A DNA stretch of 64,000 nt. It comes from Paraburkholderia sp. GTDB taxonomy: Bacteria; Pseudomonadota; Gammaproteobacteria; Burkholderiales; Burkholderiaceae. The stretch lies in the NCBI RefSeq assembly GCF_028283785.1, contig NZ_JAPWKB010000005.1, positions 744,001 to 808,000 on the forward strand, read 5' to 3'. The stretch's first letter is position 1. Every line of letters starts with the position of its first letter. The notes beneath the pieces were generated by a model. That model saw only the letters and a program-made list of their open reading frames with translations. It was not told the origin of the DNA and did not search any database. This document shows positions 46,661 through 54,755 of this stretch, piece after piece. A program made the translations under genes and the position numbers.

Positions 46661-47967
46661 GCGAGTCGGCGGCCGAAGCGGACGGCATCGACGGCGAGTC
46701 GGATTACGAGTCGCTGCTGTCGTTTATGTATCTGTCGCCGGTCGGCATCGTGCGCAGCAACCGCGCGGGTCAGATCGACATGATGAATCCGCTCGCCGCG
46801 CAGTTGCTGATGCCCATCGCAAGAGCCGGCAACATCCTGAACCTGTTCGACGGGCTGGCGTCGGTCGCGCCGGAATTGCGCAATCTCGTCGATAGCTTCG
46901 GCGCGCCGCGTGGCCGGATCTGTCAGAACCATCGCGTCTATGTGACGCCGGACGAGCGTCGCGTGTCGGTGCTCGCGTGCTCGATCATCAAGATCAACGC
47001 CGACATGCTGATGACGGTGCTGACCGATATTTCCGAAGAAGTCGCGGCCGAGCGGCGCGCCCGTCAGACCGAATCGTGGCTGTCGGGCATCTACGCGACC
47101 GTCAACGATTTCGCCTTTTTCACGCTCGACGCGAACGGCTGCATCGATACCTGGAACGTGTCTGTCTCGCGGATGACCGGCTTTACCGAAGCCGACGTGA
47201 TCGGCCAGTCGCTGAACCGGTTTTACGTGCCGGAAGAGGCGGCGCAACATCCGTTGCCCGAGCATATGGCGCTGACGCGTGACGAAGGCTGGCACGTCGA
47301 GGAATGCTGGTGCGAAACCAAAGGCGGACGGCGTTACTGGGCGCAGATTCTCGTGTCGGTGCTGAGCGAGGACGACGACGATTTCTCCGGTTATTCGGTG
47401 GTGATTCGCGATGTCACCGAGCGCAAGGTCACGAGCGACAACCTCGCGCGGCTGTTGAGCACCGATCATCTGACCGGCGCGCGCAATCGCGCGCATTTCT
47501 TCGAGACAGCCGAAGCCGAAGTGGCGCGTGCGCGGCGGCGTGACCGGCCGCTATCGGTGGTGATGTTCGACGCCGACCACTTCAAGCGCATCAACGACAC
47601 GGCCGGGCATCAAGCCGGCGACGACGTGCTGAAGCGGATCGTCGCCGAGGCGAAAGGCGTGCTGCGCGCGTCGGATATGGTCGCGCGGCTGGGCGGCGAG
47701 GAGTTCGTGCTGTTGCTGCCGGGCACCACGGTCGGCGAGGCGGCGGTGATCGCCGGACGGCTGCGGGCGGCGATCCACCATGCGCAGTTCGAAACGGCCG
47801 CGGGACCGCAACGGGTGACGATCAGCGCGGGCGTGTCGACGCTGCGCGGCGAGCGGATGACGGTGGAAGGCATGCTGGCGGCCGCCGATCGCGCGCTGTA
47901 CGACGCGAAGCGCGCGGGGCGCAATTGCGTGCGGATCGGGAGCGATGACGCGGGCGATGCGCGGTAG
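46657..47967 (+). CDS. PAS-PAS-GGDEF diguanylate cyclase coupled to the PYP homologue
   Basis: 436 residues from GTG, which overlaps the pyp stop codon (GTGA). Two PAS domains (MYLSPVGIVRSNRAGQIDMMN; AFFTLDANGCIDTWNVSVSRMTGF with its PAC strand YSVVIRDVTER) precede a complete cyclase domain: STDHLTGARNRAHF, FDADHFKRINDTAGH, GGEEF at residues 346-350 and the inhibitory RxxD at 337-340 (RASD). No membrane helix is seen, so the enzyme is cytoplasmic and likely active with product feedback. The tight coupling argues that the PYP homologue controls it. The frame continues upstream inside pyp, but that part has no family match. Confidence 0.92.
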   Translation: MSESAAEADGIDGESDYESLLSFMYLSPVGIVRSNRAGQIDMMNPLAAQLLMPIARAGNILNLFDGLASVAPELRNLVDSFGAPRGRICQNHRVYVTPDERRVSVLACSIIKINADMLMTVLTDISEEVAAERRARQTESWLSGIYATVNDFAFFTLDANGCIDTWNVSVSRMTGFTEADVIGQSLNRFYVPEEAAQHPLPEHMALTRDEGWHVEECWCETKGGRRYWAQILVSVLSEDDDDFSGYSVVIRDVTERKVTSDNLARLLSTDHLTGARNRAHFFETAEAEVARARRRDRPLSVVMFDADHFKRINDTAGHQAGDDVLKRIVAEAKGVLRASDMVARLGGEEFVLLLPGTTVGEAAVIAGRLRAAIHHAQFETAAGPQRVTISAGVSTLRGERMTVEGMLAAADRALYDAKRAGRNCVRIGSDDAGDAR

Positions 47968-48021
47968 CGTGCGTGGTTGCGGTTGCGCTGTGCGTGACGA
48001 TCGCGGCTGCGGGTATCGGCG

Positions 48022-48501
48022 TTATTGCGACGGCGACTGGCTCGACGGCTGAAGCGACGGCCCGCTGCAAATGATTGCGGTCATCAGAAGCGGGGTGACT
48101 TCGCGCGTGTCGGCATCGATGCCGGCTGATTTCACCCGCTGCGTCACCTTGTCCATCGACCCCGACACCACCACGCCATAGACCGGATGCGAGAGCGGCT
48201 CGCCCGAGCCGGGTTTGAACATGTCGTCGCCCTGTTCGTAACCGACGACCGCATACACACGAAATCCGAACGCGGTCAGCTTCGTGCCGCGCACCGGCCG
48301 GAATGCATTCACCGAGTTCTTTTCGACGCGCATCGGTTTGGGCTCGATCACCGCGTCGGTCAGCAGCGAGGAAATGAACGTGTGCGCGTTGGATTTGCAA
48401 TCGAGATGGGCGTCGAGTTCCTGGGCGTCTGCAGCGGCAGGACACGTGCCGAGGCCGATGAGCGCGGCCGCCGCGAGCGTGGAGGGGAGGCGTTTTTTCA
48501 T
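48022..48501 (-). CDS. Small exported protein of unknown function
   Basis: 159 residues with a clear signal peptide (KKRLPSTLAAAALIGLGTCPAAADA). The mature protein has two cysteines (LDCKSN; IICSG) that could pair in the periplasm, and a beta-rich middle (AFGFRVYAVVGYEQGDDMFKPGSG). No named family was recognised. It converges with the diguanylate cyclase gene and reads away from hipBA, so neither neighbour explains it. Confidence 0.65.
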   Translation of the reverse strand: MKKRLPSTLAAAALIGLGTCPAAADAQELDAHLDCKSNAHTFISSLLTDAVIEPKPMRVEKNSVNAFRPVRGTKLTAFGFRVYAVVGYEQGDDMFKPGSGEPLSHPVYGVVVSGSMDKVTQRVKSAGIDADTREVTPLLMTAIICSGPSLQPSSQSPSQ

Positions 48502-48634
48502 GGCGTTGGCCGGCGGCCGCTCCGGACGGAAGGCTGTGATGTGGCGAGGCGGCGGGATGCATGCCGGGGGAGCTGGGTTAATCGTAGCAGAGGTGGAGGT
48601 GGGGTGTTTGCTGGATGTTCGGGCCAGGTTAAGT

Positions 48635-48648
48635 GTTCTGTTGGGAAC
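48635..48648. promoter_or_regulatory. Inverted repeat GTTC-N6-GAAC upstream of hipB, possible operator
   Basis: A short dyad, GTTCTGTTGGGAAC, lies about 70 bases before the hipB promoter; further GTTC and GAAC half-sites occur at 48665 and 48734. HipB-type proteins usually repress their own operon by binding such dyads, so this is a candidate site, but the match is short. Confidence 0.3.
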
Positions 48649-48696
48649 GGTTTTAAGATTTAAATGTTCTAATCGGACCGGTTAGAGCTTATTTAA

Positions 48697-48730
48697 TTGA
48701 TTGCCTGAAATGTTGCCTATAATCATTCTT
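48697..48730 (+). promoter_or_regulatory. Predicted hipBA promoter, probably giving a leaderless transcript
   Basis: A perfect -10 TATAAT lies at 48718-48723 with a TTGATT -35 (48697-48702, spacer 15). The expected start of RNA is at 48730 or so, the very position of the hipB ATG at 48731. There is no ribosome site before that ATG. Confidence 0.55.
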
Positions 48731-49126
48731 ATGGGAACGAAATCAACAGATAATCGTGCTGAACAGACCGTTCAGAAACCTGAAACGCGTGCTTCGTTCG
48801 ACGCGCCGCTGCCGGTGGCTCGCGCTATGTCCAAGCTTGGCGCTGATCTGTCGCTCGCGCGTCGGCGACGCCGCATCTCGCAGGCGTCGATGGCGGCCCG
48901 AATGGGGGCCTCGGTTTCAACGGTCCGACGGATGGAAAAGGGAGATCCGCGTATCCCGGTTCATTTCATCGCGCGCGCGTTGTACGTGCTTGGCGAAATC
49001 GACTCCCTCGCGGGCTTACTCGATACGACACGTGACGAAATAGGACTGACCTTGATGGACGAACAGGTTCCAAAGCGCGCACGTCGCAAGAAGCCCAAAG
49101 GCGACGACACACCAGGTGCGTTATGA
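48731..49126 (+). CDS. hipB: HipB-like antitoxin, XRE-family DNA-binding protein
   Basis: 131 residues. A helix-turn-helix of the Cro/C1 (XRE) type reads LSLARRRRRISQASMAARMGASVSTVRRMEKGD, near residues 37-70; an arginine/lysine tail (KRARRKKPKGDD) follows. HipB partners bind the toxin kinase HipA and repress the operon. It overlaps hipA by ATGA. The start at 48731 has no ribosome site but sits right at the predicted transcription start, so leaderless translation is proposed; the frame is open to 48701, upstream of the -10 element, which cannot be transcribed from that promoter. Confidence 0.85.
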   Translation: MGTKSTDNRAEQTVQKPETRASFDAPLPVARAMSKLGADLSLARRRRRISQASMAARMGASVSTVRRMEKGDPRIPVHFIARALYVLGEIDSLAGLLDTTRDEIGLTLMDEQVPKRARRKKPKGDDTPGAL

Positions 49127-50409
49127 CGGCGACGAAGCCCACGCGAGCCGCGCAAGGGGCAGTCTCGGTCCAGGTGGCGGTATCGTTGGGGCAGGCGGGC
49201 ATTCCGGTGGGACAGCTCTCGTACGTCAAACAGAACGCGCGTGAACATACGAGCTTCGTCTACGAGACGACGTGGCTCAACGACACCGGCCGCTTCGAGA
49301 TTTCGCCCGACTTGCCGCTCACACCGGACCGTCGGTTTCGCAAAGCGCCGACGAAAGCCGATTCCCCGTTTCCATTCGCGCTCGCCGATACCGAACCCGA
49401 TGCGTGGGGGCGACGGGTCATCATGCGGGCGCACGCGAAGCGTCGCAAGAAAGACGCGACGCTTGCCGCGCTCAACGCGCTTGATTTTCTGCTGGCGGTC
49501 GACGACTTCAGCCGACTCGGCGCGCTCCGGCTTCACAACGGCAAGGGCAGCTACTACCAGACCATCGAGGAAGGCCGGCGCAAGACACCGCCCATCGTCG
49601 AACTGGAGAAAATGTATGTGGCCACGCGAGCCGTCGAGAAAGGCGAGGAGTCCGAGCAGGACCTCAAGTATCTGATGGGCAAGGGCACATCGCTCGGCGG
49701 AATGCGGCCCAAATGCACGCTGCTGGATATCGACGGCACGCTCGCGTTGGGCAAATTTCCGAGCGTGACGGACGAGCGCGATGTAACCCGCGGTGAAGTG
49801 CTTGCGCTCAAGCTGGCGAAAGCGGCGAGCATCACCACGGCCGAGGCGCGGATCGTCGAACTCGATTCGACGCCGGTGGCGGTTATCACGCGTTTCGATC
49901 GCGGCGTCAAAAATGGACGAATTCCCTATTTGTCGGCGAGCTCGATGCTCCAGGCATCGCGCCATGACGAGCATAGTTATTTCGAAATCGTCGACGCTAT
50001 CCGGGCACGCGGCGTCCGGCCCGTAGAGGACATCGTGGAGCTATGGCGCCGGTTGGTGTTCAATCTGCTGATCACCAATACGGACGACCACCTGAATAAC
50101 CTGGGTTTCCTGCACGTCGCAGATGGACTGTGGCGGCTCGCCCCCGCATTCGACGTCAATCCATTTCCCGACCGTGATCGGGAATCCAGGACGTGGTTAT
50201 CCGAGGAAACCGGCCCGATCACCGATGTCGACATGTTGCTCGACCATGCCCAGTATTTCGGCCTCACCAATGAAGCCGCGCGCGCGATCCTCGGCGAAGT
50301 GCGGCAGGCGGTCCGGAATTGGCGTGCTGTCGCGTTGGGCCCCGAAGTGGGTATGTCGCACAGGCAGCTTGCCGCGTTCGCACCCGCCTTCGAGCACGAC
50401 CAAACGTAA
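49123..50409 (+). CDS. hipA: HipA-family toxin, serine/threonine protein kinase
   Basis: 428 residues, normal for HipA. The ATP-loop motif GTSLGGMRPK lies near 186-195, the catalytic motif NTDDHLNN at residues 319-326 with Asp321 as likely base, and the metal-binding FDVNP with Asp344. The best-known HipA phosphorylates glutamyl-tRNA synthetase and brings on dormancy; the target here is unknown. It is translationally coupled to hipB (ATGA) and ends at a long GC-rich hairpin. All residues needed for activity seem to be present. Confidence 0.92.
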   Translation: MTATKPTRAAQGAVSVQVAVSLGQAGIPVGQLSYVKQNAREHTSFVYETTWLNDTGRFEISPDLPLTPDRRFRKAPTKADSPFPFALADTEPDAWGRRVIMRAHAKRRKKDATLAALNALDFLLAVDDFSRLGALRLHNGKGSYYQTIEEGRRKTPPIVELEKMYVATRAVEKGEESEQDLKYLMGKGTSLGGMRPKCTLLDIDGTLALGKFPSVTDERDVTRGEVLALKLAKAASITTAEARIVELDSTPVAVITRFDRGVKNGRIPYLSASSMLQASRHDEHSYFEIVDAIRARGVRPVEDIVELWRRLVFNLLITNTDDHLNNLGFLHVADGLWRLAPAFDVNPFPDRDRESRTWLSEETGPITDVDMLLDHAQYFGLTNEAARAILGEVRQAVRNWRAVALGPEVGMSHRQLAAFAPAFEHDQT

Positions 50410-50444
50410 CGCGGCCCGGCTTTTATCCCAAAGCCGGGCCGCGT
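50409..50444. terminator. GC-rich hairpin between convergent hipA and gntP-like genes
   Basis: A 15-base-pair perfect stem, ACGCGGCCCGGCTTT with AAAGCCGGGCCGCGT, overlaps the hipA stop codon. The T-rich part lies within the stem near the loop instead of after it, so termination may be partly of another kind, but the site between two converging genes fits a two-way terminator. Confidence 0.7.
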
Positions 50445-50478
50445 CGTGACTGCTCAACACTTCGTTACGTCACCAGCG

Positions 50479-51879
50479 TCAAACAATCCCGGTCGCGTAA
50501 TACACACCAATCACAAAGAACACCGCCATCGTCTTGATCACCGTCACCGCGAAAATATCGCGGTACGACTCGCGGTGCGTCAATCCCGTCACCGCCAGCA
50601 ACGTAATCACCGCGCCGTTGTGCGGCAGCGTATCCATCCCGCCGCTGGCCATCGCGACCACGCGGTGCAGCACTTCCAGCGGGATATGCGCGGCATCCGC
50701 GCCTTTGATGAACAGGTCCGACATCGCCGCCAGCGCGATACTCATGCCGCCCGACGCCGAGCCGGTAATCCCCGCGAGCGAGCTCACCGAGACAGCCGCA
50801 TTGACGAGCGGATTCGGAATGCTCTTCAACGCATCGCTGACGACGATAAAGCCCGGCAGCGCGGCAATCACGCCGCCAAAACCATATTCCGACGCCGTAT
50901 TCAGCGACGCCAGCAACGCGCCGCCGACCGCCGCTTTCGTGCCCACGGCAAAACGCTCGCGCACACGACCGAAGGCCGTCAGCACCACCAGCACGATACC
51001 GAGCAGCAACGCGCCTTCGACGGCCCAGATCGCGACCACGGTTTTGATCGGCGTCGTGACCGGCGCATGGATGCCGGGCAAGACGTCGGACGATACCGTG
51101 TACGACGCGCCGTACCAGACGGGAATCATTCGGGTCAGCACGAAATTCGCGACCCCGACCAGAATCAACGGTGCGACCGCCAGCAGCGGATGCGGCAGAT
51201 TCGTCGATGCGACGCGCTCCGGTTCGTTCACCAGCGACGTGCCGTAGCCTTCACCGGTAGCCATCGCCCGGCGACGTCGCCATTCGAGAAACGTCAGGCC
51301 GACCACGATGATAAACACCGAACCGATCACGCCCAACCACGGCGCGGCCCATGACGTCGTCTTGAAAAACGTCGTCGGGATGATGTTCTGGATTTGCGGC
51401 GTGCCCGGCAACGAATCCATCGTGAACGAGAACGCGCCGAGTGCGATCGCGCCCGGCATCAGCCGCTTCGGAATGCCGCTCTGGCGATACAGCTCCGCAG
51501 CGAACGGATATACCGCGAACACCACGACGAACAACGACACGCCGCCGTAGGTCAGCAACGCGCACACCGCGACGATCACCGCGTTCGCCCGCGAGCGTCC
51601 GATATAACGGATCGCAGCCGCGACGATCGACTCGGAAAAGCCCGACAGTTCGATCACCTTGCCGAAGACCGCGCCGAGCAGAAACACCGGGAAATACAGC
51701 TTCACGAATCCGACCATCTTGTCCATGAAGATGCCGGAAAACACCGGCGCAACCGCCGACGGCTCCGTGAGCAACACCGCGCCGAGCGCGGCGAGCGGCG
51801 CGACCAGAATCACGCTGTAGCCGCGATACGCGGCCAGCATTAGAAACGCCAGGGCGGCGAGGACGATGACAAATGACAT
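50479..51879 (-). CDS. GntP-family permease
   Basis: 466 residues, a polytopic inner-membrane protein with about 12 hydrophobic segments. The family marks are FGKVIELSGFSESIV, TYGGVSLFVVVFAVYPFA and FSFTMDSLPGTPQIQNIIPTTFF, and near the end SGGMDTLPHNGAVITLL. GntP proteins carry gluconate and related sugar acids or other carboxylates with protons; variants for hydroxybutyrate are known. The gene is divergent from a PAS-AAA-Fis regulator and shares a 260-base control region with it, so it is likely the regulator's target. Confidence 0.87.
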   Translation of the reverse strand: MSFVIVLAALAFLMLAAYRGYSVILVAPLAALGAVLLTEPSAVAPVFSGIFMDKMVGFVKLYFPVFLLGAVFGKVIELSGFSESIVAAAIRYIGRSRANAVIVAVCALLTYGGVSLFVVVFAVYPFAAELYRQSGIPKRLMPGAIALGAFSFTMDSLPGTPQIQNIIPTTFFKTTSWAAPWLGVIGSVFIIVVGLTFLEWRRRRAMATGEGYGTSLVNEPERVASTNLPHPLLAVAPLILVGVANFVLTRMIPVWYGASYTVSSDVLPGIHAPVTTPIKTVVAIWAVEGALLLGIVLVVLTAFGRVRERFAVGTKAAVGGALLASLNTASEYGFGGVIAALPGFIVVSDALKSIPNPLVNAAVSVSSLAGITGSASGGMSIALAAMSDLFIKGADAAHIPLEVLHRVVAMASGGMDTLPHNGAVITLLAVTGLTHRESYRDIFAVTVIKTMAVFFVIGVYYATGIV

Positions 51880-52139
51880 TGAGTCTCCATGCTTGGTTGT
51901 TCTACGTTGTCCCTACGTTGCAGCAGTGCTGCGGCGGCATGTCTTATGTTTAGCTCGCGCTGCGAACGATTGTACATAAATGTCTCAATAACGGGACGAG
52001 CGACGCTTCGCATTCCATCATAACTAGAGAAAACCCCTACGTTTCAAGGCTGATTTGACGTGTCGAACGTCTCCACATTGAGATAAGCTGTCTACAAAAC
52101 GAGACAACACCATAACGATAAAACGGAGACGAAGTCAGG
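51880..52139. promoter_or_regulatory. Divergent control region with two matching inverted repeats
   Basis: Between the permease and the regulator genes. Two 19-base sites, at 51981-51999 (TGTCTCAATAACGGGACGA) and 52089-52107 (TGTCTACAAAACGAGACAA), share 14 positions and each forms a TGTCT/AGACA-type dyad. They lie 108 bases apart in the same orientation. They are good candidates for the regulator's binding sites. No convincing -24/-12 element was found for the permease. Confidence 0.6.
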
Positions 52140-53684
52140 ATGATGAATGACTGGGCGGGGCTGCCTGCCGCTTACAGCGACGTGCTGCGGCGCGCGATGG
52201 ATTCGTTGTTTCGAACGTTCGAGAATTTCAGCGAAGGCACATTCATCGTCGATGCGGATGCGCGCGTCGTGTGGATCAATAAACGCTATGCAGCGCGTTT
52301 CGGTTTCGCCGATCCGCAGCAGGCGATCGGTCGAGATTGCGAAGCGGTCATTCCAAACAGTCTGATGCGCGAAGTCGTCAAAAGCGGCAAGCCCATTTTG
52401 CTCGACATCATGGAAACGGATCGCGAACCGCTGGTCGTCACGCGTCTGCCGCTGAAAGACGATGCGGGCGCGACGGTCGGCGCGGTCGGCTTCGCGTTGT
52501 TCGATGAACTGAAAGCGCTGACGCCGCTGTTTTCCCACTATTCGCGCGTGCAGCAGGAATTGATCGCGACGCGGCAATCGCTTGCGCAGGCGCGTCGGCC
52601 GGGGAAATCGTTCGCGAGTTTCGTCGGCACCAGCGCAGCGAGCCTCGAAGTAAAACGCCAGGCGCGACGCGCGGCGCAACTCGATTCGCCGGTCCTGCTA
52701 TCGGGCGAAACCGGCACCGGCAAGGAATTGCTGGCACACGCGATTCACGGCGCGTCGTCGCGCGCAACGCAGCCGCTCGTCGTCGTCAATCTCGGGACGA
52801 TTCCCGAGGCATCGCTCGAAGCGGAGTTGTTCGGCACGGCGTCGGGCGCGCTCGACAGTGCCGCGCGAATCGGCAAGTTCGAACGCGCAGCGGGCGGCAC
52901 GCTGTTTATCGATGAAATCTCCGACATGTCGTTGCCGTTGCAAGGGAAACTACTGCGCGTCCTGAACGACGGCGAATTCGAATTGCCGGACTCGAACCGG
53001 CGCGTTCGCGTGGACGTGCGGATCATCGCGGCCACCACCGTCGATCTCCACGCACGCGTCGCCGACGGACGTTTTCGCGCGGATCTGTTCTATCGTTTGA
53101 ATGTGTTGACGATTCACGCGCCGCCATTGCGCGAACGCCTCGCCGATATCGAATCCCTCGCTTACGCGACGCTCGAAGAGCTGGCCGCGCGCTCCGGCGT
53201 CAACAGTCATGTCGAATTGCAGGATGACGCGGTGCGTTTGCTGTGTGCCTATTCGTGGCCGGGCAACGTCCGCGAGTTGCGTAACACGCTGGAACGGGCG
53301 GTGATGTTGTCCGATAGCGAGCGGATCGACGCCAGGGCGTTGGCCACGTTTATCGGACCCACGCGAGGCGCCGCGCGCGATGCGGTGCTGGCGGCCGCGC
53401 GGCGCGGCGAGCTCAATCCCGGCGCAGAGGGTGACGCTCTCGTTACCAGTTTCGCTCACGCTCCCGCTGGGACGATGAGCGCGTCGGCGGCGTTGGACGA
53501 TGCGAGACCGGTCGAGGTCGATTCGCCGCAATCGTGGTCGGATGCGATGGCGGCGTTCGAAAAACGCTTTATCGACGATGCGTTGCGGGCGTGTGGCGGA
53601 CGCGTTGTCGAAGCGGCGGCGCGCATCGGCATGGGACGTGCGACGCTTTATAAGAAGATCGCTGCATACGGAATCGAAGTCTGA
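52140..53684 (+). CDS. PAS-AAA+-Fis transcriptional regulator, NtrC-like but with degenerate GAFTGA loop
   Basis: 514 residues. An N-terminal PAS domain (ENFSEGTFIVDADARVVWINKRYAARFGF) is followed by an AAA+ domain with Walker A GETGTGKE (189-196) and Walker B GGTLFIDE (252-259), then FRADLFYRLNVL, WPGNVRELRN and a Fis-type helix-turn-helix at the C-terminus (RVVEAAARIGMGRATLYKKI). The GAFTGA loop that contacts sigma-54 reads GALDSA (236-241), so it may not open sigma-54 promoters and may act as a sigma-70 regulator, as TyrR does. It is divergent from the permease gene and presumably controls it. Two ATG codons in a row mark the start. Confidence 0.9.
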   Translation: MMNDWAGLPAAYSDVLRRAMDSLFRTFENFSEGTFIVDADARVVWINKRYAARFGFADPQQAIGRDCEAVIPNSLMREVVKSGKPILLDIMETDREPLVVTRLPLKDDAGATVGAVGFALFDELKALTPLFSHYSRVQQELIATRQSLAQARRPGKSFASFVGTSAASLEVKRQARRAAQLDSPVLLSGETGTGKELLAHAIHGASSRATQPLVVVNLGTIPEASLEAELFGTASGALDSAARIGKFERAAGGTLFIDEISDMSLPLQGKLLRVLNDGEFELPDSNRRVRVDVRIIAATTVDLHARVADGRFRADLFYRLNVLTIHAPPLRERLADIESLAYATLEELAARSGVNSHVELQDDAVRLLCAYSWPGNVRELRNTLERAVMLSDSERIDARALATFIGPTRGAARDAVLAAARRGELNPGAEGDALVTSFAHAPAGTMSASAALDDARPVEVDSPQSWSDAMAAFEKRFIDDALRACGGRVVEAAARIGMGRATLYKKIAAYGIEV

Positions 53685-53720
53685 TTCGCGATGCGGCGCG
53701 GTTTTCGTCGGAGGCGACGC

Positions 53721-54284
53721 ATGAAAACCTGGGCGATAGCGGGCGTGCTGCTGGTGGCGAGCGCGGGAGTTTATGCGCAACAACTCGCGGCGGGGGCGGG
53801 GACGGGGGCGGCTCCGGCTTCTGCTTCGGCTTCTACGGCGGTCGAGCGCAAGAACTGGTTCAACGATCCATTCTTCGCTGTGTCGCGCGATATCGCGGGT
53901 TGTCCGGTGCCGCTCGGGCCATTGATGACCAAGGCGCAAATGGACGACGACGCGCACTATCGCGTCGAACGCGGCACTACGTGCTGGCTCGCGCATGAGT
54001 GCTCGAAGCCGAATTCGTATCTGTACGACGCGCCCATCGCCGACGCGATCCGCGCGCACTTCGACGCACAACATGCATTCGCCGGCACCAGTCTATGGAT
54101 CACCATCCAGCGACGATTCGTCTACGTGGAAGGCTGCGCGCCCAAAGCCTTCGATCAGGCCGAACTGCACCGTCAACTCGAAGCGATTCCGGACGTCGAG
54201 CAGATTTTTATCCGCATCACCGACGATCCGCATGGCGGCGCCGGCAAGCCGCTGCCCTATAAAACGCTGGCCGCGCCCGATTGA
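53721..54284 (+). CDS. Exported protein of unknown function
   Basis: 187 residues from MKTWAIAG, with GGAGG six bases upstream. A signal peptide (AIAGVLLVASAGVYAQ) leads into an Ala/Gly/Ser-rich linker, then a domain with four cysteines (AGCPVP, TTCWLAHEC, EGCAPK) and a C-terminal stretch RQLEAIPDVEQIFIRITDDP. This last part has the look of a small alpha/beta periplasmic domain, but no named family was recognised. It begins 36 bases after the regulator gene on the same strand and may be read through from it. Confidence 0.65.
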   Translation: MKTWAIAGVLLVASAGVYAQQLAAGAGTGAAPASASASTAVERKNWFNDPFFAVSRDIAGCPVPLGPLMTKAQMDDDAHYRVERGTTCWLAHECSKPNSYLYDAPIADAIRAHFDAQHAFAGTSLWITIQRRFVYVEGCAPKAFDQAELHRQLEAIPDVEQIFIRITDDPHGGAGKPLPYKTLAAPD

Positions 54285-54409
54285 GCGCGGCGCGACTGCG
54301 CTATTGCTTTGGTCGTTCAAACGCCGCGTGTACGTCCGTTGACTGCCCGTAAGGCGAGCGTGGCACAATCGCTTTCGTCGAAAAAACAAGAAAGCGATCG
54401 GGGTATTCA

Positions 54410-54676
54410 ATGAAACGCAGTTATTCCTTCGCCTTGCGCACGGGCTTCGTGGCGCGATCTTTCGCGGTTGCCGCACTGGCGGCAATGGGTGCATGCAGCA
54501 GTGCGCCGCCGCTGTTTCTGCCGGACGGCCGGGCGACCACGCTCGTCCAGTGCCCGAACGGATCCGATTCCTGTCAGCAACAGGCGCGCGCCAAATGCGG
54601 CGGCGATTATGACGTTATTCAGCAATCGACTGAAAATGGCACGATCAGTCTTATTTACGCCTGCCGCGCAAAATAA
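54410..54676 (+). CDS. Small putative lipoprotein
   Basis: 88 residues. The N-terminal stretch (VARSFAVAALAAMGAC) ends at a cysteine in a loose lipobox (MGAC), so lipidation is plausible. The remaining 60 residues have four further cysteines (VQCPNGSDSCQQQARAKCGGDY; YACRAK). The segment CQQQARAKCGG recurs in small exported proteins of Burkholderiales, but no function is known to me. A strong terminator follows within 45 bases. Confidence 0.65.
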   Translation: MKRSYSFALRTGFVARSFAVAALAAMGACSSAPPLFLPDGRATTLVQCPNGSDSCQQQARAKCGGDYDVIQQSTENGTISLIYACRAK

Positions 54677-54718
54677 GATTATCCGGCTGAATTATCGGCT
54701 AAATAGTCAGCGTAATAG

Positions 54719-54755
54719 AAATGGCGTTCGGCTCTGCTGAACGCCATTATTATTT
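54719..54755 (+). terminator. Rho-independent terminator after the small lipoprotein gene
   Basis: A ten-base-pair stem, AATGGCGTTC with GAACGCCATT, closes a nine-base loop and is followed by ATTATTTGT. It lies 43 bases after the stop codon. Confidence 0.8.

Noticed and set aside
51880..51980. Sigma-54 promoter for the GntP permease
   Set aside because: The best candidate (CCGCAGCACTGCTGC on the minus strand) lacks the GG of the -24 element.
54344..54360. GCCCGTAAGGCGAGCGT, resembling the flank of the dispersed repeat
   Set aside because: Only the GCCCGTAAGG half matches; the TTTTCGGGAG half is missing, so it is not counted as a copy.
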